Source: CAWBOV01 sp963790525 (GTDB taxonomy: Bacteria > Actinomycetota > Actinomycetes > Mycobacteriales > Jatrophihabitantaceae). From it: a DNA stretch of 64,000 nt. The first letter of the stretch is position 1. Every line of letters starts with the position of its first letter. Under the pieces are notes generated by a model. It was not told the origin of the DNA. It did no database searches and saw only the letters and a program-made list of their open reading frames with translations. The DNA lies in the NCBI GenBank assembly GCA_963790525.1, contig CAWBOV010000006.1, positions 372,001 through 436,000 on the forward strand, in the 5' to 3' direction. Shown piece by piece: positions 33,913-45,247 of this stretch. The translations under genes were made by a program, and so were the position numbers.

Positions 33913-36558
33913 GTGCCACCAACCGCCGCCACGTTCCGTGTCGGGCGTTATTTTCTTGCGCTGCTCGCCATCCTGGTCCTGCTGACGGGGCTCGTGTTCT
34001 TCCCGGGCAAGGGCCACACGCCCAAGCTCGGACTGGACCTCGAGGGCGGCTCGCAGATCATCTTCCTGGCGCAGACGGACAACGGGAAGCCGCCGACCTC
34101 CGCGTCGATGAAGGTCGCCAAGCAGATCCTGACGCAGCGGGTCAACGGCACCGGTGTCTCGAACGCCACCGTCGTCCAGCAGGGCTCGGACCGCATCGTA
34201 GTGTCGGTCCCCGGTGGCCTGGACAAGATCAAGAACGTGGGGCAGGCGGCGCAGCTGAACTTCCGCCCGCTGGTCATGCCGCCGTTCTCGGCCGCGACGT
34301 CGACGGTCACGACGACCACCCCGACCGCGACGGCAACCGGCAGCACGACCACGAAGTCCACGACCACGGCGAAGTCCACGTCCACGGCGAAGTCCACGAC
34401 GACCGCGAAGTCGACCGCCACTTCCACCGCGAAGGGCACCTCGTCGGCGAACGGGATCATCCAGCCGAGGGCCGCCGCTCCGACGACCTCCGGTGCGGGT
34501 AAGGCCACGCCGGCGTCCACCGCCACCAAGACGACCACCCCGAAGACGACCACCCCGAAGACGACCACGGCGACCGGGACACCGACGGCCACGCCGACGA
34601 CGTCGGCCACGTCCACCGAGGTCCAGGACCCCTTCACCAAGCTCGGTTTCGCGCTGCCGACCTCCGACACGGCCTACGCGGCGCTGACCACCACGCAGCA
34701 GACCGCTCTGACGGCGGCGCTGGCGAACTTCAAGTGCGGCTCGAAGCCGACCGACGTCGCCACCAAGGACCTCGCGGCCTGCGCGACCGACGGCAGCGGG
34801 TACAAGTTCCTGCTCGGGCCGGTCATCATCGCGGGCAAGCAGGTGACCGGTGCGAGCGCGGTCGCTCCCGACGTCAGCGGGTCCGGCGGCAACGCCGAGT
34901 GGACGGTATCGCTCGACCTCAACGGCGCCGCCCAGAAGATCTGGGCGAACTACACCTCCGCCCACCACTCCAACACGACAACCGCTGACCCGGCAACGTG
35001 CAGCGCGTCCACCACGCCGTGCGCGGAGTTCGTCGGGTTCACCCTCGACGGCGACGTTATCTCCTACCCGCACAACCAGGACACGATCAACGGGCAGACG
35101 ACGCAGATCTCCGGCAGCTTCACCCAATCCTCGGCGACCGAACTGGCCGACCAGCTCAAGTTCGGCGCGTTGCCGCTGAGCTTCAAGACCGAGACCACGC
35201 AGACCGTGTCGGCGACGCTCGGCTCGGCCCAGCTGAAGGCGGGCCTGCTGGCCGGGGGCATCGGCCTGCTGCTGGTCGTCCTGTACTCGCTGCTCTACTA
35301 CCGCGGCCTCGGCCTGGTGACCGTCTCCTCGCTGGTCGTCTCCGGCCTGCTCACCTACGGCTCGCTCGTCGTGCTCGGGCGGGAGATGGGCTTCACACTG
35401 ACCCTGTCCGGCATCGCCGGCTTCATCGTCGCCATCGGAATCACGGCGGACTCCTTCGTCGTGTTCTTCGAGAGACTCAAGGACGAAGTGCACGAGGGCC
35501 GCTCCATCCGCGTCGCGGTTCCGCGAGCCTGGACGCGGGCCCGGCGGACGATCCTCTCCGCCGACACGGTGTCCTTCCTCGCGGCCGCGGTCCTCTACTA
35601 CTTCACCGCCGGGGACGTGCGTGGTTTCGCGTTCACGCTCGGCCTGTCGACACTCCTCGACCTCGTCGTGGTGTTCCTGTTCACCCACCCGCTCGTATCG
35701 CTGCTCTCGCGCAGCCGTGCGTTCGGATCCCCGCGCTTCACCGGTCTGAACTCCGTCCGCCGCGCCGGCGCGCTCACCACCGAGCAGCAGGCCGACACCC
35801 GCGACGAGCCGGTGCGGCCCACGGCGAGAGCCGCCCGGCGCCCCGCCGCATCCTCCGGGGTGGCGCTGCTCGAGCCCGAGATCGACGAACGCGAGGTGGA
35901 CGAGCCCGAGGCGGTCGCCGTGGACCCCGCGGATGCCGCACCCGCCGCGCCGAGCCGGTCCGCGCGTCGCTCCCGCGTCAGCCCCCGCCCGGTCGCCGAT
36001 GCCGTGGTCAGCGAGGATGCGGCCGAACGCGCCGCCGCGCGACGCGGGCGCACGGTCCGTCCCAGGCCCGAGCCCGTGGTCGAGCCGGACGAGGACGAAG
36101 TGACCGACGACGTTACCGACGAGACGGCTGCCGACGATGTCACCGACGAGACGGCTGCCGACGATGTCACCGACGACACGGCTGTCGACGACGTCACCGA
36201 CGACACCGCGCCGGACGAGCTCGCCGGCGCGAGCGATCAGGACACTGTGCCTGAGGTCGAGGTCGAGACGCCTGCGCCCAGCGCGCGTACCCGTGCGCGG
36301 AGGCCGGCAGCGCCGGCACCGGTCGTGCCACCGGCACCCGTCACCCCGCCGGCGTCCGTCACGCCCCCGACACCGGTCACGCCCCCGGCACCGGTAACCC
36401 GGCCCGAGCCCGTCACGCCGCCGGCGCCGGTCACGGCCCCGACCGCGGCCGTCGACACGCCGCACGCGACGGCCGCACCGGCCACCGCCGCCGAGCGTGC
36501 CGCTGCCCGCCGGGCGCGAATCCGCGCCAAAGCCGTCGAGAGTGAGGACGAGTCCTGA
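33913..36558 (+). CDS. secD: Protein translocase subunit SecD, greatly enlarged
   Basis: SecD with SecF uses the proton gradient to pull exported proteins across the membrane. Membrane helix 1 is at residues 12-30, LGLDLEGG follows at 39-46, and five more helices span about 430-600 (the TAVDSF-like TADSFVVFFERLKDE is present). The protein is 881 residues, against roughly 550-620 for relatives. The excess comes from a Thr/Ser/Lys/Ala-rich insert at about 126-237 in the periplasmic head and a 280-residue cytoplasmic tail with acidic VTDETAADD repeats and PVTPPA repeats. The GTG start has AAGGAG 9 bases upstream. No frameshift is involved. Confidence 0.95.
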   Translation: MPPTAATFRVGRYFLALLAILVLLTGLVFFPGKGHTPKLGLDLEGGSQIIFLAQTDNGKPPTSASMKVAKQILTQRVNGTGVSNATVVQQGSDRIVVSVPGGLDKIKNVGQAAQLNFRPLVMPPFSAATSTVTTTTPTATATGSTTTKSTTTAKSTSTAKSTTTAKSTATSTAKGTSSANGIIQPRAAAPTTSGAGKATPASTATKTTTPKTTTPKTTTATGTPTATPTTSATSTEVQDPFTKLGFALPTSDTAYAALTTTQQTALTAALANFKCGSKPTDVATKDLAACATDGSGYKFLLGPVIIAGKQVTGASAVAPDVSGSGGNAEWTVSLDLNGAAQKIWANYTSAHHSNTTTADPATCSASTTPCAEFVGFTLDGDVISYPHNQDTINGQTTQISGSFTQSSATELADQLKFGALPLSFKTETTQTVSATLGSAQLKAGLLAGGIGLLLVVLYSLLYYRGLGLVTVSSLVVSGLLTYGSLVVLGREMGFTLTLSGIAGFIVAIGITADSFVVFFERLKDEVHEGRSIRVAVPRAWTRARRTILSADTVSFLAAAVLYYFTAGDVRGFAFTLGLSTLLDLVVVFLFTHPLVSLLSRSRAFGSPRFTGLNSVRRAGALTTEQQADTRDEPVRPTARAARRPAASSGVALLEPEIDEREVDEPEAVAVDPADAAPAAPSRSARRSRVSPRPVADAVVSEDAAERAAARRGRTVRPRPEPVVEPDEDEVTDDVTDETAADDVTDETAADDVTDDTAVDDVTDDTAPDELAGASDQDTVPEVEVETPAPSARTRARRPAAPAPVVPPAPVTPPASVTPPTPVTPPAPVTRPEPVTPPAPVTAPTAAVDTPHATAAPATAAERAAARRARIRAKAVESEDES
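36118..36198. repeat. 27-base tandem repeats in the secD tail
   Basis: Two perfect copies and one diverged copy of a 27-base unit encode the acidic DETAADDVT repeats. Their near identity at DNA level suggests recent copy-number change. Confidence 0.8.
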
Positions 36559-37703
36559 TGTCGAGCACTCCCAGCCGGTTCAAGACCGCGCGCAGCCGGC
36601 TCTACCGGGGTGAGACCACGTTCGGCTTCATCGATCGCAGGCGTGTCTTCTACGCCGCTTCCGCCATCCTGCTGCTGATCTGCATTCTGAGCATGGTGTT
36701 CCGGGGCTTCAACCTGGGCATCGACTTCAGGGGCGGTTCCCAGTTCCAGATCGCGGCGACCGGCACCTCCCTGAAGACCGCTGACGTCTCCAAGGCCTTC
36801 GACGACGCCGGCATCGGCACCAACGCCACGGTGCAGGAGGTGGGCAACGGTTCGAGCCGGTCCTTCGTCGTCACGACCGAGGTCATCGAGCCGTCCGTCG
36901 AACCGGGCATCGCGTCGAAGATCGAGAAGCAGCTGAACCTGAGCAAGCCGATCAGCTTCACGTCGGTCAGTTCGTCCTGGGGCAGTGACATCAGCAAGAA
37001 GGCGGTTCAGGGCCTCATCGTGTTCCTGATCGCGGTGGCGATCTACATCGCCATCCGATTCCAGGGGCGGATGGCGGCGGCCGCGCTGGGGGCGTTGCTG
37101 CACGACCTCGTGCTGACGGCAGGGGTGTATTCGATCGTCGGCTTCGAGGTCACGCCGTCCACCGTCGTCGGGCTGCTGACCATTCTCGGTTTCTCGCTCT
37201 ACGACACCGTGGTGGTGTTCGACAAGATCGGTGAGAACACCAAGGACCTGACGGCCGGATCGCGCATGACGTTCTCCGATGCCACGAACCTCGCGGTGAA
37301 CCAGACCCTCATGCGCTCGATCAACACCTCGCTCATCTCGATCCTGCCGGTCGCCGGGCTGCTGTTCATCGGCGCCGGCCTGCTCGGCGTCGGCGATCTC
37401 AAGGACCTGGCCCTGGTCATGTTCGTCGGTCTGATCACCGGTGCGTACTCGTCGCTGTTCCTCGCCGCACCGATCGTGGTCGAGCTGACCGAGCGCCGCC
37501 CCGAGTACAAGGCACTCACCAAGCGCGTAGCGGCCAAGCGCTCCAGCGAGGCGGCGCGCCTGGCCTCTGGAGACGCCGTGCTCGTGGGCGGGCGGGTGCG
37601 CGACCGCGTGGGTGGTCCCGCGCCCGCGCCGCGGCCGGGTGCTCGGCCGCAGAACCGGCCGACCGCCAACCGCACCAAGAACGCTCCGCGCAAGCGCACG
37701 TGA
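36558..37703 (+). CDS. secF: Protein translocase subunit SecF
   Basis: SecF is the partner of SecD. The 381-residue protein overlaps the secD stop by one base (TGATG). It has a first helix at about 32-49, the motif FNLGIDFRGGSQF at 51-63, and five helices from about 155 on with LGFSLYDTVVVFDKIGEN and LMRSINTSLISILPV, the proton-path region. The C-terminal 70 residues are basic and Pro-rich. Its stop overlaps the apt start (GTGA). Confidence 0.96.
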   Translation: MSSTPSRFKTARSRLYRGETTFGFIDRRRVFYAASAILLLICILSMVFRGFNLGIDFRGGSQFQIAATGTSLKTADVSKAFDDAGIGTNATVQEVGNGSSRSFVVTTEVIEPSVEPGIASKIEKQLNLSKPISFTSVSSSWGSDISKKAVQGLIVFLIAVAIYIAIRFQGRMAAAALGALLHDLVLTAGVYSIVGFEVTPSTVVGLLTILGFSLYDTVVVFDKIGENTKDLTAGSRMTFSDATNLAVNQTLMRSINTSLISILPVAGLLFIGAGLLGVGDLKDLALVMFVGLITGAYSSLFLAAPIVVELTERRPEYKALTKRVAAKRSSEAARLASGDAVLVGGRVRDRVGGPAPAPRPGARPQNRPTANRTKNAPRKRT

Positions 37704-38236
37704 GCATCGACCCCGGGCTGGCGGCACGGGTCGCGGCTGGGCTGCGCGACGTCCAGGACTTCCCCGAGCCGGGCGTGCTCTTCAAGGACATCACGCCCCT
37801 GCTGGCGGACGGCCCGGCGTTCGCCGCGGTCATCGACGCGCTCGCGGACGCGGCGACCGCCAGCGGTCAGGTCGACATCGTCGCCGGGGTCGAGGCGCGC
37901 GGTTTCGTCGTCGCGGCAGCCCTCGCGGTCCGGCTGGGCGTCGGGATGGTGCCGGTGCGCAAGGCCGGCAAGCTCCCGCCGCCGACCGTGCACGCCAGCT
38001 ACGACCTCGAGTACGGCTCGGCGGAGATCGAGGTGCCGGTCGGCCTGCTCGACGGGCGACGCGTCTTCCTCGTCGACGACGTCCTGGCCACGGGTGGCAC
38101 CCTCGTCGCGGCCGCGGATCTCGTCGAACGGGCGGGCGGAGTCGTCACCGGGATGGCCGTCCTGATCGAGCTGACGTTCCTCGGTGGCCGGGCCCGCGTC
38201 GCGCCGCGGGAGATCTCCACCCTGCTCGCGCTGTGA
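37700..38236 (+). CDS. apt: Adenine phosphoribosyltransferase
   Basis: The enzyme salvages adenine to AMP with PRPP. The 178-residue protein has the conserved DVQDFPEPGVLFKDITPLL segment (about 18-36), GVEARGFV, and the PRPP loop VFLVDDVLATGGT near 121-133. It begins at a GTG overlapping the secF stop. Position between secF and rel is the usual actinobacterial arrangement. Confidence 0.95.
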   Translation: MSIDPGLAARVAAGLRDVQDFPEPGVLFKDITPLLADGPAFAAVIDALADAATASGQVDIVAGVEARGFVVAAALAVRLGVGMVPVRKAGKLPPPTVHASYDLEYGSAEIEVPVGLLDGRRVFLVDDVLATGGTLVAAADLVERAGGVVTGMAVLIELTFLGGRARVAPREISTLLAL

Positions 38237-38239
38237 GCG

Positions 38240-38271
38240 GTGACAGGGAACACGTGCGCGCCGTCTAGAGT
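38240..38271 (+). promoter_or_regulatory. Possible rel promoter
   Basis: GTGACA (38240-38245) and TAGAGT (38266-38271) precede rel, with a 20-base spacer that is long; an alternative -10, TCTAGA at 38264, gives 18 bases. The leader to the GTG start would be about 105 bases, or about 55 to a CTG start. Confidence 0.35.
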
Positions 38272-38383
38272 TGAACACGACACCACCGCGTAGTCGTCGT
38301 CGCGGCGGGTCCCACATCCTGGAGGTGGCGCGCTGACCAGCGAGATCGTCCGTCCCGGATCGTCGACTGCCGCCGTTCCCGCG

Positions 38384-40705
<2,322 letters not shown>

Positions 40706-40756
40706 CCGGCCGACCACGGGCGATGGCGCCCCGCGGCCGGCCGTCGGCCGGGAGCG

Positions 40757-41572
40757 TCAGATCTTCATCGAGTCGATCGTGATGGCCAGCTTGGGCTTGC
40801 CGTCGGTACCGGTCGCGGCGCCGCCCGCGGCGACCTTGGTCACGACGTCGAGGCCCTTGGTGACCTTGCCGATGACGGTGTACTGCAGGATGCCGAGGCT
40901 CTGTTCCAGAGCGGGGGAGTCCTTGTAGACGATGAAGAACTGGCTCCCCGTCGTGTTCGCGCCCGAACCGCGCGCCATCGCGATGGTGCCGGCCGGGTAC
41001 TTCTCGGTTCCCTTGGCCTCGTCACCGACGGAGTAGCCGGGTCCACCGGTGCCAGTGCCGGTCGGGTCGCCGCACTGGAGGACGAAGATCCCGCTCGTCA
41101 CCACGCGGTGGCAGATGGTCTTGTCGTAGTACTTCTGCGTGATCAGCGACGTGACCGCGCCGACAGTGCAGGGGGCGTCGGCCCGGTTGAGCTGGAATGT
41201 CATGTCGCCACGCGTCGTCGTGACCGCGACGTTGACGAGACCGCTCTTGGCGGGCGTGGTCGCGGGCTTGCTGACCTTGCGCGCGGCCGTCCCCGACGTC
41301 GGGTAGACGCAGGGGTAGGAGGCCGGCGTGGGCGTCGCGGAGGCCGAGACCGACGGCGAGGTGGTGCTCGATCCGCTGGCGGAGGAGGCCGAGTTGCGGT
41401 CGTGGCCGGTGAAGACGATGAAGCCGACCGCCACGGCGACGATGACGAGCGCCCCCACCACGCTGGCGATCACGTTGCCCTGACGCCGGCGCCGCGCGCG
41501 CTCCTGCCTGGCGGCAAGTTGGCGCTCGAGCTTTCGTCGTGCGGCTTCACGGCGCTGCTTGTTCGTCGGCAC
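40757..41572 (-). CDS. Membrane-anchored cyclophilin-type peptidyl-prolyl isomerase
   Basis: The 271-residue protein has a very basic N-terminal cytoplasmic region (TNKQRREAARRKLERQL), one membrane helix (about residues 33-53), a Ser/Thr-rich spacer and an outside cyclophilin domain with ICHRVV, GSGANTTGSQFFIVYKD and ILQYTVIGKVTKGLDVV. It would speed proline isomerisation in exported proteins. The GTG at 41572, about 9 bases after GAGAGGA, is preferred to an upstream start at 41626. It converges with rel, as in other actinobacteria. Confidence 0.9.
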   Translation of the reverse strand: MPTNKQRREAARRKLERQLAARQERARRRRQGNVIASVVGALVIVAVAVGFIVFTGHDRNSASSASGSSTTSPSVSASATPTPASYPCVYPTSGTAARKVSKPATTPAKSGLVNVAVTTTRGDMTFQLNRADAPCTVGAVTSLITQKYYDKTICHRVVTSGIFVLQCGDPTGTGTGGPGYSVGDEAKGTEKYPAGTIAMARGSGANTTGSQFFIVYKDSPALEQSLGILQYTVIGKVTKGLDVVTKVAAGGAATGTDGKPKLAITIDSMKI

Positions 41573-41701
41573 GCGGAACGGTCCTCTCGTAAACGGGCAA
41601 TCCTCGCGGCAGTGTACGGAAGGCAAATGGGCGCCCGCACAGAGAGTCGGGCGAGCGCCGCCCGGGTGCCGTCGTTGACGAGATCGGGGGTGCCTCCGCC
41701 G

Positions 41702-41707
41702 TAGGCT
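41702..41707 (+). promoter_or_regulatory. -10 box (TAGGCT), leaderless type
   Basis: TAGGCT ends 6 bases before the GTG at 41714. Confidence 0.4.
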
Positions 41708-41713
41708 GGTGCG

Positions 41714-42334
41714 GTGACCGAGCCGGCCCCGCGACCGAAGCGCCCAGCGCTGCGCGCAGACCTCGCCGCGCTCATGGGCAGCCAGGTCGCCGGTGAGCCC
41801 TGGGAGCGTTCGGAGCTCGCCGCGGCGACGGCAGCCGTCGTGGTCGCGGCGGGGCGCGGAGACGACTCCGAGGCGTCCGCGCGGCTGGTGACCCTGGCCG
41901 ACGACGTCGGCCTCGAGACACTGGCCGAACTCTGGCGCGAGGCCGAGCCGGGAAGCCTGGCCGGGTCGCTGTGGGCGGTCTACCTGCTACGGACCTGGTG
42001 CCGGACGAATGCCGAGGAGGTCGCGCGCCTCTGGCGGGCCGGCCGGCCCTATGCCCCCGCTGACGAGGTGGTGGCCGGAGTCGCCGACGACGCCGACCCC
42101 GACTCCGTCGCCGAGGTGGCCGACGCGGTCCTGGCAGGTGCGTATCGAGGTGATTTCGCCGTGGCCCTCGAGCGTGCGGCGGCATTCTTCCGGGTGGTGG
42201 CGGTCGGGCGCCGCGAGGTCGCGCACGACGGCCCCCGTGGCGAGGACGACCGCACGCTCGCCGACCGCAACGAGCGGGTGGCGACCGGTCTGGCGCTCGC
42301 AGCGGCGCGGTGGCGCGCCGGCTCCCTGGCCTGA
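41714..42334 (+). CDS. Conserved hypothetical helical protein
   Basis: The 206-residue protein is Ala/Glu/Arg-rich and appears all-helical, with LADDVGLETLAELWREAEPGSLAGSLWAVYLLRTWCR (about residues 67-102) as its most characteristic part. No membrane segment, signal or catalytic motif is seen. It resembles uncharacterised actinobacterial proteins found near rel and cyclophilin genes. It is divergent from the cyclophilin gene and precedes a DUF4192 gene. Confidence 0.75.
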   Translation: MTEPAPRPKRPALRADLAALMGSQVAGEPWERSELAAATAAVVVAAGRGDDSEASARLVTLADDVGLETLAELWREAEPGSLAGSLWAVYLLRTWCRTNAEEVARLWRAGRPYAPADEVVAGVADDADPDSVAEVADAVLAGAYRGDFAVALERAAAFFRVVAVGRREVAHDGPRGEDDRTLADRNERVATGLALAAARWRAGSLA

Positions 42335-42460
42335 CGCGGCGCCCCTCGAGGGGAGTCGTGCGCCCGGCGTTGTCCACAGCCCGCGTCTACCGTTCGCCCT
42401 CTGTCCACAATCTGAGGAATCCGCCCTTGTCGGTGGTATCAGTGGGTTTGACTGGACGGC

Positions 42461-43522
42461 ATGACTCGATCTGTGCGGCGCCGCCCGCAGCCATCCCGAC
42501 CAGCGACCACTCTGAGCCTGCGGGCGCCGGAGGATCTGGTCGGCGTGGTGCCGTACCTGCTCGGCTTCCATCCGCGCGACAGCCTGGTCCTCGTGGGGAT
42601 CGACGGCGACTTCGGTCCGATCGGCGAGGATGCCTTCACCGGCACCGGGCACATCACCGTCGTCGCACGCATGGATCTCGCGGCGCTGACTGCCACGACG
42701 CACGCAGCGGAGCGCAGCGCGCTGATCCACTCCGCGGCCGCCACGATCGCCCGGTCAGGCGCGGTGCGGGCGGCGCTCGTGCTGTTCCCGGACGTCGATC
42801 TGTTCGATCACGGGGACCGGATCTCGACGCTGTGTGCGGGGCTGTCGGACGTGGACGCGGCGTGCGTCGCGGAGGGCATCGAGATCGTGGACTGCCTCAC
42901 CGCGGTACCGAATGCGGCCGGCGACGGGGCAGAGCGCGGTCCGGGCGGGATCGGCGCCGGTGTGCCCTCGCGGATCGAACTGGAGGCCACCTATGCCGGG
43001 CTCGTCGCGCTGCCCGACCGGGAGTCCCTGGCGCAGCTGATCGAGCCGGCACCGGACGGTGAGCGCGACCGGCTGCGCGAGGGTGTCCGCGCGGAGCTGG
43101 CCGCGGCTGTGCCCCTGGACGGGGATGCGGGGGGCCGCTACTGCCGCCGGGCGGTCAGGCAGCTGTATGCGGCCGCCCGCCAGTTGCCGGTCCTCCAGGA
43201 CGGAGACGTCGCCCGCTACGGCGCGATGCTGACCCGAGCCGACGTGAGACAGGCGTGCTGGCTGGCGATCGAGCACAAGCGCCTCGACGGTGAGCCGCTC
43301 TGGCGCGAGCTGGCCCGCCGGCTCCCCGCGCCGTACGACGCCACGCCCCTGTTCCTGTTCGCGTGGCTGCAGTGGCGCGCGGGACGGGGTGCACTTGCAG
43401 CGATCGCGCTCGAGCGAGCGTTGGCGAGTGACCCCGGTCACCAGGGTGCGCGGCTGCTGGAGGCAGCCCTACTCAGCGGCCTGGACCCCATCCGCTCGCC
43501 GCGCCTGCGCAGGGGCGCATGA
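42461..43522 (+). CDS. DUF4192 domain protein
   Basis: The 353-residue protein opens with the DUF4192 signature LRAPEDLVGVVPYLLGFHPRDSLVLVG (about residues 20-46) and ends in the TPR-like RADVRQACWLAIEHKRLDGEPLWRELARR and AWLQWRAGRGALAAIALERALASDPGH segments. The family is actinobacterial and of unknown function. The intergenic region before it holds the palindrome CCCCTCGAGGGG (42342-42353), possibly the end signal of the previous gene. Confidence 0.9.
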   Translation: MTRSVRRRPQPSRPATTLSLRAPEDLVGVVPYLLGFHPRDSLVLVGIDGDFGPIGEDAFTGTGHITVVARMDLAALTATTHAAERSALIHSAAATIARSGAVRAALVLFPDVDLFDHGDRISTLCAGLSDVDAACVAEGIEIVDCLTAVPNAAGDGAERGPGGIGAGVPSRIELEATYAGLVALPDRESLAQLIEPAPDGERDRLREGVRAELAAAVPLDGDAGGRYCRRAVRQLYAAARQLPVLQDGDVARYGAMLTRADVRQACWLAIEHKRLDGEPLWRELARRLPAPYDATPLFLFAWLQWRAGRGALAAIALERALASDPGHQGARLLEAALLSGLDPIRSPRLRRGA

Positions 43523-43558
43523 GACCCGCCACGCCGGCGAAGCGGCGCGTGAGCTCGG

Positions 43559-45025
43559 TCAGAGCGGCAGGGCGTGCGGCTCGACCGGCACCGGCAGAGC
43601 AGAGATGCCGCGCAGCTGCTCGTCGACGGCTGCCGCGCAGGCACGTCCCTCGGCGATGGCCCACACGACCAGGCTCGCTCCGCGGCTGGCATCACCGCAG
43701 GCATAGACACCCGGCGTCGACGTCTGCCACCGCTCGTCGACCACGGCCGTCCCGCGCAGCGGATTCTGGGACACCCCGAGCGCGTCGAGCAGTTCGGGGA
43801 CGTCGGTGCCCACGAATCCGGCGGCCAGCAGCACCAGCTCGGCAGGTAGTTCGGTGCGGGTACCCGCCACCGGGCGGAATTCCCTGGTCATGCCGACCCG
43901 GACGATCTCCACCTCCTCGACCACGACTGCGCGGACGGCACCGTTCTCGTCGCCGGCGAACTCCAGGACCTCGCGGGACCACGCTTCGTGGACCCCCTCG
44001 TCATGGGCCGGTGAGGTGCCGCGGGTGCTCGGCGCGGACGGCCAGACCGGGTTCACCAGGTCCGCACGGGGCGCGGGGCGCTGATTGTGGTCGAGCACGG
44101 TCACCGACAGCGCTCCCTGCCGATTGGCGGTACCGAGGCAGTCGGCGGCCGTGTCACCGCCTCCGATGATCACGACGTGCTTGCCCGCGGCGTCGATCGG
44201 CGGTGTCTCCAGGTCGCCGGCCTGCACCCGGTTGCCCCAGGGCAGGTACTCCATGGCTTGGTGGATCCCGGCGAGAGCCCGACCCGGGTTGGTGAGCTCC
44301 CGCGAGCGCAGCGCGCCCACGGCGAGCACGACGGCGTCGTAGTCCGCGCGCAGGGCCTCGACGTCACCGGCTCCAATCGGGGAGCTGGTGCGGAACACGG
44401 TGCCTTCGGCCATCATCTGGGTCAGTCGGCGGTCGATGATGTCCTTGGGCATCTTGAAGTCCGGGATCCCGTACCGGAGCAGGCCGCCGATGCGGTCATC
44501 GCGCTCGAAGACGGTCACGTGGTGCCCACCGCGGGTCAACTGCTGGGCGGCGGCGAGCCCGGCCGGACCCGAACCGACCACGGCCACCCGCATCCCGGTG
44601 CGCTCCAGGGGGCGCTGCACGTCGAGGCTGCCGTCCTCGAAGGCGCGCTCCACGATCGAGATCTCGACCTGCTTGATGGTCACGGGGTCGGAGTTGATGG
44701 CCAGCACGCATGCCGACTCGCACGGGGCCGGACAGATCCAGCCCGTGAACTCGGGGAAGTTGTTGGTGGCGTGCAACCGCTCACTGGCGGCGGCCCACTC
44801 GTCGCGGACGACGAGTTCGTTCCACTCCGGGATGAGGTTGCCCAGGGGACAGCCGGAATGGCAGAAGGCCACCCCGCAGTCCATGCATCGCCCTGCCTGC
44901 TCGGCGACGTGGGCAACGTCGCCGCGAAGGTAGATCGGTTGCCAGTCGCGGACGCGTTCGGCTGCAGGGCGCTTGGGTGTGTCCCGTCGGGGATACCGCA
45001 AGAAGCCTTGAGGGTCGCGGGCCAC
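43559..45025 (-). CDS. gltD: Glutamate synthase small subunit (GltD)
   Basis: GltD passes electrons from NADPH to the large subunit for making glutamate. The 488-residue protein starts at the GTG at 45025 (GGAAGG 7 bases upstream) with VARDPQGFLRYPRR. It has the 4Fe-4S cysteines (CMDCGVAFCHSGCPLGNLIPEWN and CPAPCESACVL), the FAD motif VAVVGSGPAGLAAAQ, a RYGIPDFKMPK loop and the NADPH motif VVIIGGGDTAADC. No gltB (large subunit) lies next to it on either side, although gltB normally precedes gltD. Confidence 0.93.
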   Translation of the reverse strand: MARDPQGFLRYPRRDTPKRPAAERVRDWQPIYLRGDVAHVAEQAGRCMDCGVAFCHSGCPLGNLIPEWNELVVRDEWAAASERLHATNNFPEFTGWICPAPCESACVLAINSDPVTIKQVEISIVERAFEDGSLDVQRPLERTGMRVAVVGSGPAGLAAAQQLTRGGHHVTVFERDDRIGGLLRYGIPDFKMPKDIIDRRLTQMMAEGTVFRTSSPIGAGDVEALRADYDAVVLAVGALRSRELTNPGRALAGIHQAMEYLPWGNRVQAGDLETPPIDAAGKHVVIIGGGDTAADCLGTANRQGALSVTVLDHNQRPAPRADLVNPVWPSAPSTRGTSPAHDEGVHEAWSREVLEFAGDENGAVRAVVVEEVEIVRVGMTREFRPVAGTRTELPAELVLLAAGFVGTDVPELLDALGVSQNPLRGTAVVDERWQTSTPGVYACGDASRGASLVVWAIAEGRACAAAVDEQLRGISALPVPVEPHALPL

Positions 45026-45183
45026 CGGCACCGCCTTCCGTGCTGGGCCCCGCCTGCGCGCGGCAGGGCATGTGTGGTCGAACCTGGTCCAGCGAGGCAA
45101 CGGCGACTCGCGCGAACACCGATGATATCCAACGCCGAGCGTCGGCCCGACCGCTCCGCCGACGGCGACCGGCCGACGGCGCC

Positions 45184-45247
45184 GTCAGACCGCGACGACG
45201 GTGACGGCGCCGTCAGACCGCGACGACGGTGTCAGACCGCGACGACG
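45184..45247. repeat. Three copies of a 17-base repeat downstream of ideR
   Basis: GTCAGACCGCGACGACG occurs at 45184-45200, 45212-45228 and 45231-45247. The last copy encodes the C-terminal residues and stop codon of ideR, so the others look like partial duplications of the gene end. Confidence 0.85.

Noticed and set aside
34300..34630. Thr/Lys repeats in secD as a separate gene or CRISPR-like array
   Set aside because: The repeats are short, irregular codon repeats within an intact reading frame with no spacers.
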